From Lachnospiraceae bacterium UBA3826 (lineage in GTDB: Bacteria; Bacillota; Clostridia; Lachnospirales; Lachnospiraceae), in NCBI GenBank assembly GCA_002393095.1, contig DGII01000004.1, forward strand, positions 1 to 15,464: a stretch of 15,464 nucleotides of DNA, written 5' to 3'. Positions 1-7,376 of this stretch are shown piece by piece. The translations under genes and the position numbers were made by a program. Under the pieces are notes generated by a model. That model was not told the origin of the DNA. It worked only from the letters and a program-made list of their open reading frames with translations, and made no database searches. How positions within the stretch are numbered: position 1 is the first letter of the stretch; each line of letters opens with the position of its first letter.

Positions 1-1043
1 TTGTAGAGCTTGAACTTAACTTCACCCGTTACATATCTCTGAGTGCTCTCTATGAATGCCTGCAGAGCCTCACGAAGAGGTGTGAACCACTTGCCCTCGT
101 ATACTACCTGAGCGAACTTATTGCCAAGGTCTGCCTTAAGTGCATAGGTATCTCTGTCTAAGATAAGCTCCTCTAACTGCTGATGTGCCTCATAGAGTAT
201 GGTTCCTCCGGGTGTCTCGTATACACCGCGGCTCTTCATGCCTACAACTCTGTTCTCCACTATATCTATGATGCCGATTCCGTGCTTACCGCCAAGGACA
301 TTAAGCTCTGAGATTATCTCCGACACCTTCATCTTCTTGCCGTTTAATGATACCGGTATACCCTTTTCGAATGTCATAGTCACATACTCAGGTGTATCGG
401 GTGCTTTCTCAGGCGTGGTGCTGAGTACCAGCAGATGCTCATAATTAGGCTCGTTGGCAGGATCTTCAAGCTCAAGTCCCTCATGACTTATATGCCAGAG
501 ATTCCTGTCACGGCTGTAGCTTGAATCTGCCGAGAAAGGAAGGTGTATGCCGTGCTGCTTGCAGTATTCGATCTCTTCCTCGCGGGAATTTAAGTTCCAC
601 TTGGGATCTCTCCATGCGGCTATGATCTTAAGATCGGGAGCAAGTGCCTTGATACCGAGCTCGAATCTGATCTGGTCGTTACCCTTACCCGTAGCTCCGT
701 GGCAGATGGCTGTTGCGCCCTCCTTACGTGCCACTTCAACTAATCTCTTGGCGATGACGGGACGAGCCATGGAGGTTCCGAGAAGGTACTTGTTCTCGTA
801 TACTGCATGTGCCTGTACACAGGGAACTATGAAATCATCACAGAATTCATCCGTAAGATCCTCTATATAGAGCTTAGATGCGCCGGATGAGAGTGCTCTC
901 TCATTAAGTCCGTCAAGCTCCTCTGCCTGTCCGCAGTTACCGCAGACGCATATTACCTCATAATCGTAATTCTCCTTAAGCCACGGAATGATGACCGTAG
1001 TGTCGAGTCCGCCCGAATAGGCCAGTACAACCTTTTCTTTCAT
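1..1043 (-). CDS. argG: Argininosuccinate synthase, 3' end cut by window edge
   Basis: Condenses citrulline and aspartate with ATP to argininosuccinate, the penultimate step of arginine synthesis, in the cytoplasm. I translated the minus strand from ATG at 1043. The N-terminus has the ATP pyrophosphatase P-loop AYSGGLDTT (residues 8-16); the last residue is Thr where many ArgG proteins have Ser. Further ArgG hallmarks are YLLGTSMARPVIAK (86-99) and HGATGKGNDQIRFE (115-128). About 347 codons are present; the family is usually about 400, so the C-terminal oligomerisation tail lies outside the window. The start is supported by AAAGGAG a few bases upstream on the minus strand. It is transcribed divergently from the argJBD operon and has its own promoter. 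Identity is secure; only the 3' end is unseen. Confidence 0.97.
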   Translation of the reverse strand, partial: MKEKVVLAYSGGLDTTVIIPWLKENYDYEVICVCGNCGQAEELDGLNERALSSGASKLYIEDLTDEFCDDFIVPCVQAHAVYENKYLLGTSMARPVIAKRLVEVARKEGATAICHGATGKGNDQIRFELGIKALAPDLKIIAAWRDPKWNLNSREEEIEYCKQHGIHLPFSADSSYSRDRNLWHISHEGLELEDPANEPNYEHLLVLSTTPEKAPDTPEYVTMTFEKGIPVSLNGKKMKVSEIISELNVLGGKHGIGIIDIVENRVVGMKSRGVYETPGGTILYEAHQQLEELILDRDTYALKADLGNKFAQVVYEGKWFTPLREALQAFIESTQRYVTGEVKFKLY

Positions 1044-1079
1044 GCTTAATCTCCTTTATCATTACATATACAGTATAGT

Positions 1080-1107
1080 ATTATATGTTGCAATCGTGAG
1101 TATACAA
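1080..1107 (-). promoter_or_regulatory. Putative argG promoter
   Basis: On the minus strand, TATAAT (1080-1085) is preceded by TTGTAT (1102-1107) with a 16-base spacer. An alternative -35, TTGTTG (1105-1110), would give 19 bases. The predicted transcript start near 1073 leaves a leader of about 30 bases before argG. The -10 is perfect and the -35 is weak, as often seen for regulated promoters. Inferred from sequence only. Confidence 0.6.
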
Positions 1108-1109
1108 CA
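1086..1109. promoter_or_regulatory. Candidate operator (inverted repeat) in the argG promoter
   Basis: TGTTG (1086-1090) and CAACA (1105-1109) form an inverted repeat separated by 14 bases, lying across the spacer and -35 of the argG promoter. A second weaker one, CATATA (1065-1070) and TATATG (1082-1087), overlaps the -10. Neither matches the Bacillus/E. coli ARG box well. Short arms like these can arise by chance in AT-rich DNA, so this is only a candidate. Confidence 0.25.
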
Positions 1110-1137
1110 ATAATCACACGCTTTCAAGACTTTGTAA

Positions 1138-1166
1138 TTGAAAAATGCAGGCAACTAGGGTATTAT
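1138..1166 (+). promoter_or_regulatory. Putative promoter of the GNAT-argJBD operon
   Basis: TTGAAA (1138-1143), a 17-base spacer and TATTAT (1161-1166) make a good sigma-A-type promoter. The predicted transcript start is near 1173, about 30 bases before the chosen GNAT start codon. The stretch AAAAATGCA (1141-1149) overlapping the -35 resembles the right half of the Bacillus ARG box, but the left half does not match, so ArgR control is only a suggestion. Confidence 0.65.
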
Positions 1167-1204
1167 AAGTATTTAGAGTGCAGAAGCCGGGGAGAACTAA
1201 TCAT

Positions 1205-1657
1205 ATGAGCGTTACAGTACGTGCAATGACAATAGAAGACTATGATGAGGTGAAGGATCTGTGGCATAAGATCAAGGGCTTTGCCATAAGGAGCATAGAT
1301 GATTCCAGAGAGAGTATAGGCAGGTTCATTGACAGGAACCCCCAAAGCTCCGTAGTGGCACTGTCGGATGATAAGATAGTGGGTGCCATACTGTGCGGTC
1401 ATGACGGCAGAAGAGGATGCCTGTACCATGTGTGTGTGGACCCGGAATACAGAAGACGCGGTATAGGTAAGTCCATGGTCGTTCATTGCATGCAGTCGCT
1501 TCAGGCAGAGGGTATTAATAAGGTGTCGCTCATAGCGTTTACCAAGAATGATATAGGCAATGCCTTCTGGAAAGAGATCGGATGGACCAGACGCGAGGAT
1601 CTTAACTATTATGATTTTACATTGAATACAGAGAATATAGTGAATTTTATCGAATAG
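1205..1657 (+). CDS. GNAT-family N-acetyltransferase, first gene of the arg operon
   Basis: A 150-residue acyl-CoA-dependent acetyltransferase of the GNAT fold, probably cytoplasmic. The acetyl-CoA pyrophosphate loop is visible as VDPEYRRRGIGKS (78-90, core RRRGIG 83-88). The C-terminal part has the usual N-x3-A-x-FW-x3-GW pattern (115-127). Overall it resembles the YpeA-type small GNATs. A GTG at 1178 would add nine residues, but GGGGAGA at 1189-1195 is well placed for the ATG at 1205, so I chose that start. The stop is 26 bases from argJ, and no terminator lies between them. Its position suggests a job in arginine synthesis, for example a short N-acetylglutamate synthase that primes the cycle, but nothing in the sequence fixes the substrate. 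It could equally be a protein or small-molecule acetylase. Confidence 0.88.
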   Translation: MSVTVRAMTIEDYDEVKDLWHKIKGFAIRSIDDSRESIGRFIDRNPQSSVVALSDDKIVGAILCGHDGRRGCLYHVCVDPEYRRRGIGKSMVVHCMQSLQAEGINKVSLIAFTKNDIGNAFWKEIGWTRREDLNYYDFTLNTENIVNFIE

Positions 1658-1683
1658 GTTGACATAATTACAGGAGAAGGACA

Positions 1684-2907
1684 ATGGATGTAATAACCGG
1701 AGGAGTAACGGCTGCGCCCGGATTTAAGGCAGCTTCATATGCGGCAGGGATCAAATATCAGGGAAGAGACGATATGGCGATGATCTTCTCGAAGGAGCCC
1801 TGTGTATGTGCAGGAACCTTTACCACCAACGTAGTGAAGGCGGCCTGTGTACTGTGGGATAAGGATATAGTTAGTTCGGGTTCGCCCATGCACGCAGTTG
1901 TCATCAATTCGGGAATTGCCAATGCCTGTACGGGCAATGAGGGCTTTGAGGCATGTATAGAGACTGCCGAGGCGGTGGAAGAGGCTCTCGGAGTACCATA
2001 TTCAACGGTAGCTGTAGCTTCAACCGGTGTCATAGGTATGCAGCTTCCGGTAGATAAGCTTGTGAACGGTGTAGGTGCCATGAGTACCGCATTGGCTGAT
2101 ACCATAGAGGCCGGAGAGTCCGCTTCGAAGGCTATAATGACTACGGATACTGTCAATAAGCAGATCGCAGTGACTTTCACCATAGGCGGCAGGAAGGTGA
2201 CGTTAGGCGGCATGAGTAAGGGATCTGGCATGATACATCCCAATATGTGCACGATGCTTGGTTTCCTGACAACTGACCTTGATATTGACAAGAAGCTGTT
2301 GCAAAAGGCATTAAGTGAGGTTGTGACCGATACATTCAACATGATCACTGTAGACGGTGATACATCGACTAACGATACACTGCTTATTATGGCCAATGGT
2401 CTGGCCGGCAATCCTGTGATAGATAAGGAAAATGATGATTATATAACCTTCAAAGAGGCTCTTTACTACGTATGTGAGAATTTAAGCCGAAGGATGGCTG
2501 CAGACGGAGAGGGCGCAAGCAAGCTCTTTACGGCCAAGGTGGTTAATGCAAGGAATAAGGAGGATGCAAGAGTTCTGGCCCGTTCCGTGGTATCTTCCAA
2601 TCTCTCCAAGGCTGCCATATACGGTTGTGATGCCAATTTCGGAAGATTCCTGTGTGCCATGGGCTATTCTGGAGTGGACTTTGATCAGGAGAAGGTGGAA
2701 CTGTATTTTGAGAGCACTAAGGGAAAGCTTAAGGTGTTCGATAAGGGAAGACTGCCTGCTTTTGATGAAGATATGGCCACAGAGATCATGAAGGATTCGG
2801 AAGTGATCGTACTTATAGACATGAATGACGGTAAGGCTAAAGCCACGGCATGGGGCTGCGACCTGACGGAAAAATATGTGGAGATCAACGCAGACTACAG
2901 ATCATAG
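1684..2907 (+). CDS. argJ: Glutamate N-acetyltransferase / amino-acid acetyltransferase (ornithine acetyltransferase)
   Basis: Moves the acetyl group from N-acetylornithine to glutamate, releasing ornithine and regenerating N-acetylglutamate; some members also use acetyl-CoA. At 407 residues it is normal length. The self-cleavage region KGSGMIHPNMCTML (179-192) contains the nucleophilic Thr190, which becomes the N-terminus of the beta chain. The residue before the cut is Cys here, where Ala is the more common residue. The C-terminal beta chain carries DGDTSTNDT and the end region expected of the family. AGGAG at 1672-1676 lies seven bases before the ATG. Its presence implies the cyclic pathway, so a separate ArgE deacetylase is not required. 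It is the second gene of the operon, 15 bases ahead of argB. Confidence 0.97.
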   Translation: MDVITGGVTAAPGFKAASYAAGIKYQGRDDMAMIFSKEPCVCAGTFTTNVVKAACVLWDKDIVSSGSPMHAVVINSGIANACTGNEGFEACIETAEAVEEALGVPYSTVAVASTGVIGMQLPVDKLVNGVGAMSTALADTIEAGESASKAIMTTDTVNKQIAVTFTIGGRKVTLGGMSKGSGMIHPNMCTMLGFLTTDLDIDKKLLQKALSEVVTDTFNMITVDGDTSTNDTLLIMANGLAGNPVIDKENDDYITFKEALYYVCENLSRRMAADGEGASKLFTAKVVNARNKEDARVLARSVVSSNLSKAAIYGCDANFGRFLCAMGYSGVDFDQEKVELYFESTKGKLKVFDKGRLPAFDEDMATEIMKDSEVIVLIDMNDGKAKATAWGCDLTEKYVEINADYRS

Positions 2908-2922
2908 AGAGGTATTGTAATA

Positions 2923-3798
2923 ATGGAACAGACAGGAATGGATGAATTGCTTAAGAAGGCAGAGGTGCTCATAGAGGCACTTCCTTATATACAGCAGTTT
3001 AACAGGAAGATTATAGTGGTCAAATACGGCGGTTCTGCCATGAGCAACGAAGAGCTGCAGAAGAATGTCATCAAGGATGTGACACTGCTTAAGCTTGTGG
3101 GCTTCAAGCCTATCATAGTTCACGGCGGCGGCAAGGCCATAAGCAGGTGGGTGGAGAAGACCGGCAAGGAGGCTAAGTTCGTCAACGGACTTCGTGTCAC
3201 GGATGAGGAGACCATGGAGATAGCAGAGATGGTACTCGGAAGGGTAGGTAAGAATCTGGTGCGCATGGTGGAAGAGCTTGGCGTAAGAGCTGTCAGCATA
3301 TCCGGCAAGGACGGAGGACTGCTTAAGTGCGACAAGAAGCTGTCAGATGGTCAGGATATAGGCTTTGTGGGTGATGTCAGGGAGGTTGATCCCAAGGTGA
3401 TATACGACCTTTTGGAGAATGACTTTTTGCCTATCGTAGCTCCCATAGGCTTAGATGATGATTACAATACCTACAATATCAATGCGGATGACGCTGCGTG
3501 CGCCATAGCCAAAGCGGTAGGAGCCAATAAGCTGGTATTCCTCACCGATACTGAGGGACTTTACAGAGACTTTAACGATAAGTCTTCATTCATATCAAGG
3601 ATAAGTGTGTCTGAGGCAGATAAGCTTATATCCGATGGGCTCATAGGCGGAGGAATGCTGCCTAAGCTTACGAACTGTACATCCGCTGTGAAAAACGGTG
3701 TCAACAACGTACATATACTTGACGGTCGTATACCGCACAGTATGCTGCTTGAGATATTCACAAGCAAGGGTATCGGCACCATGATCATACCGGACTGA
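2923..3798 (+). CDS. argB: N-acetylglutamate kinase
   Basis: Phosphorylates N-acetylglutamate with ATP, the second step of ornithine synthesis. The amino-acid-kinase fold is seen in KYGG (34-37), HGGGK (67-71), NGLRVTD (88-94) and NINADDAACAIAKAVGA (185-201), with the C-terminal GGGMLPKL and HILDGRIPHSMLLEIFT segments. At 291 residues it is the long form: residues 7-27 (DELLKKAEVLIEALPYIQQF) form the N-terminal helix found in hexameric, arginine-inhibited enzymes such as those of Thermotoga and Pseudomonas and absent in E. coli ArgB. I infer feedback inhibition by arginine, which fits the ArgJ recycling route. The start is the ATG at 2923 with GAGAGG upstream; a second ATG at 2938 has poorer spacing. 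Confidence 0.97.
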   Translation: MEQTGMDELLKKAEVLIEALPYIQQFNRKIIVVKYGGSAMSNEELQKNVIKDVTLLKLVGFKPIIVHGGGKAISRWVEKTGKEAKFVNGLRVTDEETMEIAEMVLGRVGKNLVRMVEELGVRAVSISGKDGGLLKCDKKLSDGQDIGFVGDVREVDPKVIYDLLENDFLPIVAPIGLDDDYNTYNINADDAACAIAKAVGANKLVFLTDTEGLYRDFNDKSSFISRISVSEADKLISDGLIGGGMLPKLTNCTSAVKNGVNNVHILDGRIPHSMLLEIFTSKGIGTMIIPD

Positions 3799-3815
3799 GA
3801 GGATGAGAGTGATAT

Positions 3816-5003
3816 ATGAATAAGATAATAGAACTTGCGGAAGAGAATATACTGCATACTTATAACAGATTTCAGATAGTGTTGGATCACGGTAAGGGTA
3901 CAAGGCTCTATGATACCGAGGGCAGAGAGTATCTGGACTTCTATTCCGGTATAGGCGTATATGCGCTCGGACACGGAGATAAAGAGCTTAATGATGCCAT
4001 TAAGTCACAGGTGGATAAGCTCATTCACTGTTCCAATCTCTTCTATAATGAGCCGGCGGCAAGAACGGCTAAGAGGCTTAACGACCTTACGGGCATGGAT
4101 AAGGTGTTCTTCACCAATTCAGGTGCGGAGGCCGTAGAGGGAGCGCTTAAGGCTGCGCTTAAGTACGCATATCTTAAGGATGGTCATAACGATCATGAGA
4201 TAATTGCATTAGATCACTCATTTCACGGACGAACCATCGGTGCGCTGGCAGTGACGGGCAAGGCGGCCTACAGAGAAGGTTATAAGCCCTTTGTGGCTGA
4301 TGTTAGGTTCGGACAGATGAATGATCTAAAGTCAGTGACTGATCTGGTCAATGATAAGACCTGTGCAATAATCATGGAGACCGTTCAGGGCGAGGGTGGA
4401 ATATATCCCTCTGACAAGGATTTCATCGAGGGTATATATAAGCTGTGCAAGGACAGGGACATACTGCTCATACTTGACGAGATACAGTGCGGTCTGTACA
4501 GAACAGGCTCGGTATATGCTTGGCAGCAGTATGATGTGAAGCCCGATATTATGACTACAGCCAAGGCTCTGGGTAATGGTGTACCCATAGGTGCATTCCT
4601 TCTTGACAAAAAGGTTGCGGATGCTTCTCTTAAGGCAGGGGACCACGGTACCACATACGGCGGCAATCCTCTGGCTACGGCTACGGCTGATAAGGTGCTT
4701 GAGCTTCTCGAAAGCAGGCACGTATTAGATAACGTGCGTGATCTTACTCCGTATCTGGAGGAGAAGCTTGATGCGCTGGTTGCAAAATATGACTGTATCG
4801 AAGGCAGAAGAGGAAGAGGCTTCATGCAGGGGCTTGTGCTTAAGGGTGTTACGCCCGGTGAGATAGTCAATAAGGGTATCGAAAAGGGTATCCTCATGTT
4901 GACTGCAGGAGTCAATGTGCTCAGGCTTCTTCCGCCGCTTGTCATTACCAAAGAGGATATAGATAAGATGTATAAGATACTTGATGAGGTATTCGCTTCA
5001 TGA
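3816..5003 (+). CDS. argD: Acetylornithine aminotransferase
   Basis: PLP-dependent class III aminotransferase that converts N-acetylglutamate semialdehyde and glutamate to N-acetylornithine and 2-oxoglutarate. Length is 395 residues, normal for ArgD. Visible features are the phosphate-binding NSGAEA (101-106), HSFHGRT (134-140), METVQGEGG (187-195), the cofactor-contacting DEIQ (221-224), and the Schiff-base lysine Lys250 in TTAKALGNGVPIGA. The C-terminus NVLRLLPPLVIT is typical of ArgD rather than GABA aminotransferases. It starts 17 bases after argB. Its TGA stop overlaps the ATG of the next gene in an ATGA junction, which implies translational coupling. Confidence 0.96.
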   Translation: MNKIIELAEENILHTYNRFQIVLDHGKGTRLYDTEGREYLDFYSGIGVYALGHGDKELNDAIKSQVDKLIHCSNLFYNEPAARTAKRLNDLTGMDKVFFTNSGAEAVEGALKAALKYAYLKDGHNDHEIIALDHSFHGRTIGALAVTGKAAYREGYKPFVADVRFGQMNDLKSVTDLVNDKTCAIIMETVQGEGGIYPSDKDFIEGIYKLCKDRDILLILDEIQCGLYRTGSVYAWQQYDVKPDIMTTAKALGNGVPIGAFLLDKKVADASLKAGDHGTTYGGNPLATATADKVLELLESRHVLDNVRDLTPYLEEKLDALVAKYDCIEGRRGRGFMQGLVLKGVTPGEIVNKGIEKGILMLTAGVNVLRLLPPLVITKEDIDKMYKILDEVFAS

Positions 5004-6517
5004 AGGAATACAAAGGGATAATATCCACTGTGCTCTGCGTGATCATGGTGGTGTGTGTAATAAAGGCAGGTTCAGGACCGGAGCCGGAGGCGGTGGTTGA
5101 TACACATGAATACAATGATTCCATTGTCTTATGGTATACCGATGAGTCCATGACGGATTATCTGAATGCTATGGCCGTGGAATACCATGAGAACGGCGGT
5201 ATGAGAGTACTTCCGAGACTCCATTCCGGCAATGAATATGTAGAGGCCGTATATGATGCTTCCATAAAGGAGGAGGCTGCTCCCGATATGTTCATTGTAA
5301 GTACTGATTCTCTGGAGAAGGCATATCTTTCGGGATGTGCTGTAGCAGTAGATGAGGAGTGGAATATACTTAATCCCGATAATTTTCCGGGTGTTGCCCT
5401 CAATGCGGTAACGTATAAGGGACAAAAGGTGGGCTATCCCTTCTATTTTGAGACAAGCGCGCTTTTGTATAACAAGACCTACCTCCATGATATGATACTG
5501 GGCAAGCTTAAGGCTGAGAGTGAGAGCGCCGATGGTAATGGAGAGGAGAGTACTGAGCAGACTGCGGCTGAGAGTGAGGATGCATTAACCGGTGCGGAGC
5601 TTGAGAAGCAGACGCTTGTGTTGATGGAAGAGGCAATACCGGAGACCTTTGATGAGCTTTTAGCTTTTGCCGATGAATATGATGCGCCTGAGGATGTGGA
5701 AGGAATATTCAAGTGGGATGTAAGGGATGTATTCTTTAACTACTTCTTCATAGGCGACTATATAGATGTGGGAGGCAATTGCGGGGATGATTCGGAAAGC
5801 ATAGATGTATACAATATAGATGCCATAAGAGCCATGACACTTTTCCAGAGGCTTAACAGCTTTTTTGCCTTTGAGTCGAGTGATGTGACGTATGATCAGG
5901 TGGTCGATGAGTTCATTCACGGTAAGCTGGTTTTTGCCACGGCTACCTCGGATATAGTGAGCAGACTTGATAAAGCCAAGGAAGAGGGCGAGTTTGATTA
6001 TGAATACGGTCTTGCCATGATACCGGATCTTAGCGAGGATATGGAGACCAGAAGCCTGTCGGTCACAGAGACAGTGGTCATCAACGGATACAGTGACAAG
6101 ATATCCGAGGCGGAAGCTTTCGCAAGATTCTTAACGTGCGAGAAAGCGGGCGAGCTGTATGCCAAGACAGGTAAGCTTCCTTCGGCGCTCAGGGCCATTG
6201 ACAGAAGCAGTGAAGAGGGACAGAAGCTGTCGGCCTTTTTGGATGAGTATTCTTATTCCAAGCCTATGCCGAAGCTTATGACCACATCCAATTACTGGCT
6301 GCTGTTGGAGGATGCCTTCGCCAACGTCTGGTCCGGTAAGGATGCCTCGACTACCCTTATGGAGCTTGCCAGGCAGATCAATGTACAGGTTCACGGGGAA
6401 AGCGGAGATTTCGAGTATATCGCGCTGCCGGTTGAGAGTGAAGAGGTAGAGTATCTTGATGAAGAAGCTCTTAAGCAGGAGGCTGTGGGTGGCGAGGCTT
6501 CGGATAAGGCCGAATAA
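5000..6517 (+). CDS. Extracellular solute-binding-like protein, membrane-anchored, orphan
   Basis: A 505-residue protein resembling family 1 (MalE-type) extracellular solute-binding proteins, seen in the SIVLWYTDESMTDYLNAMAVEY opening (written here in family terms, residues 41 onward), APDMFIVSTDSLEKAYLSG, VGYPFYFETSALLYNK, and a later SVTETVVINGYSDKISEAEAFARFL region. Residues 7-23 are a hydrophobic segment; Cys19 follows MVV, which is not a proper lipobox, so I expect an uncleaved anchor or a plain signal peptide. Unusual parts are an acidic, Ser/Glu/Thr-rich insert at about 170-205 and an acidic C-terminal tail from about 470. No ABC permease or ATPase is encoded nearby. The start overlaps the argD stop by four bases, so it is made with the arginine enzymes. 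The ligand is unknown; arginine-pathway linkage is inferred from context only. Confidence 0.8.
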   Translation: MKEYKGIISTVLCVIMVVCVIKAGSGPEPEAVVDTHEYNDSIVLWYTDESMTDYLNAMAVEYHENGGMRVLPRLHSGNEYVEAVYDASIKEEAAPDMFIVSTDSLEKAYLSGCAVAVDEEWNILNPDNFPGVALNAVTYKGQKVGYPFYFETSALLYNKTYLHDMILGKLKAESESADGNGEESTEQTAAESEDALTGAELEKQTLVLMEEAIPETFDELLAFADEYDAPEDVEGIFKWDVRDVFFNYFFIGDYIDVGGNCGDDSESIDVYNIDAIRAMTLFQRLNSFFAFESSDVTYDQVVDEFIHGKLVFATATSDIVSRLDKAKEEGEFDYEYGLAMIPDLSEDMETRSLSVTETVVINGYSDKISEAEAFARFLTCEKAGELYAKTGKLPSALRAIDRSSEEGQKLSAFLDEYSYSKPMPKLMTTSNYWLLLEDAFANVWSGKDASTTLMELARQINVQVHGESGDFEYIALPVESEEVEYLDEEALKQEAVGGEASDKAE

Positions 6518-6522
6518 AATCG

Positions 6523-6551
6523 TTGCAAGTACATGATTTTTAAAATATAAT
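6523..6551 (+). promoter_or_regulatory. Putative promoter of the comEA-comEC operon
   Basis: TTGCAA (6523-6528), a 17-base spacer and a perfect TATAAT (6546-6551) form a strong sigma-A-type promoter just after the solute-binding gene. The predicted start near 6558 gives a leader of about 44 bases. The heptamer ATGATTT occurs at 6533-6539 and again at 6550-6556, flanking the -10, and could be a binding site. No terminator is visible between the upstream stop at 6517 and this promoter, so readthrough from the arg operon is possible. Confidence 0.7.
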
Positions 6552-6573
6552 GATTTCATCGTCATAAAGCGGA

Positions 6574-6597
6574 ACCTCGTTTCTTGGAAAGCGAGGT
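6574..6597 (+). promoter_or_regulatory. Leader hairpin covering the comEA ribosome binding site
   Basis: ACCTCG (6574-6579) pairs with CGAGGT (6592-6597), and TTTC (6580-6583) pairs with GAAA (6587-6590), leaving a three-base loop and one bulged G (6591). The 3' arm contains GCGAGG, the only plausible Shine-Dalgarno for the ATG at 6602. There is no T-run directly after the stem, so it is a poor intrinsic terminator. A translation-limiting hairpin is the simplest reading, unproven. Confidence 0.55.
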
Positions 6598-6601
6598 ACG
6601 G

Positions 6602-7354
6602 ATGTTTAATCTTTTTCAAAAAAACAGGCCATTTTTCAGAGATTTATTTAATAGTTTTTTTAGCGATGCATTTAAAAGCCTTGTGACTGTCACAGGGCTA
6701 ATAGTGTTGCAGGGGATATGCGCCATAGGGCTAACAGGCTGCGGAAGGCAGACAGTAATATATGAGGCGGATGCTGTGGCTGAAGCTGAGGCGGATGCGG
6801 AGGCTTACGATGTTAAGGAGAGCATGACTGAGCAGGGAGCTTATGAGGTCACTGATGAAGCGGAAGAATCAGAGGATAAGCTTCTTATTGTACATCTGTG
6901 CGGCGCGGTCAATAATCCCGGTGTATATGAGCTTGAGATAGACAGTCGCGTGATAGACGGCATCAGGGAAGCGGGAGGCTTCAGGGATGATGCCAGTGAG
7001 GATACGCTTAATCTGGCCATGGAGCTTAAGGATGGAAGCAGAATATATGTACCGACTGTAGATGAGGTGAGTGAGGATAATGAAGGCAAAGGATATGCCG
7101 ACACCTCATCTTATATAACCATAGACAGTGACATGACCGCCCAGACAGGGAAGGATGGCGCCAAGGTCAATATCAATACGGCTGATTCTTCTCTTCTGAC
7201 TACTCTTCCGGGAATAGGACAGACCAGAGCCGAGAGCATAATATCCTACAGAGAAGCGGCGGGCGGATTTGGAAGTGTGGAAGAGATCAAGAAGGTAAGC
7301 GGTATCGGAGATGCAAGCTTTGAGAAGCTTAAGGATAAGATAACCGTGAATTAG
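6602..7354 (+). CDS. comEA: ComEA-type competence DNA receptor, predicted lipoprotein with SLBB and helix-hairpin-helix domains
   Basis: Binds double-stranded DNA outside the membrane and delivers it to the ComEC channel during transformation. From ATG 6602 the protein has 250 residues: an unusually long, Phe-rich n-region (1-25), a hydrophobic segment (27-43) ending in lipobox LTGC (44-47), an acidic Ala/Glu linker (55-92), an SLBB domain (about 94-152, LIVHLCGAVNNPGVYEL), and a paired HhH DNA-binding domain (about 188-249, KVNINTADSSLLTTLPGIG and VSGIG). Typical ComEA uses an uncleaved transmembrane helix, so a lipid anchor is notable. A TTG at 6584 would extend it by six residues but lies in the leader hairpin loop; GAGG five bases before ATG 6602 decides the start. 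It heads the competence operon. Confidence 0.9.
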   Translation: MFNLFQKNRPFFRDLFNSFFSDAFKSLVTVTGLIVLQGICAIGLTGCGRQTVIYEADAVAEAEADAEAYDVKESMTEQGAYEVTDEAEESEDKLLIVHLCGAVNNPGVYELEIDSRVIDGIREAGGFRDDASEDTLNLAMELKDGSRIYVPTVDEVSEDNEGKGYADTSSYITIDSDMTAQTGKDGAKVNINTADSSLLTTLPGIGQTRAESIISYREAAGGFGSVEEIKKVSGIGDASFEKLKDKITVN

Positions 7355-7376
7355 GAAATTTGATAAGAGAGGCTAT

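Noticed and set aside
1163..1684. 173-codon open frame on the minus strand over the GNAT gene
   Set aside because: It is antisense to a gene with clear GNAT motifs, has no recognisable domain, and its composition is that of a reverse frame.
1758..2411. 217-codon open frame on the minus strand within argJ
   Set aside because: Antisense shadow of a conserved enzyme; Ser/Val/Leu-rich sequence with no domain.
4385..4951. 188-codon open frame on the minus strand within argD
   Set aside because: Antisense shadow; no domain and no suitable ribosome binding site seen.
5036..5058. Lipobox in the solute-binding-like protein at Cys19
   Set aside because: Residues before the Cys are Met-Val-Val; the -1 position should be Gly, Ala or Ser, so lipidation is not supported.
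6574..6620. Hairpin before comEA as an intrinsic terminator of the arg operon
   Set aside because: No T-run follows the stem directly, and it lies downstream of a strong promoter and over the comEA ribosome binding site.
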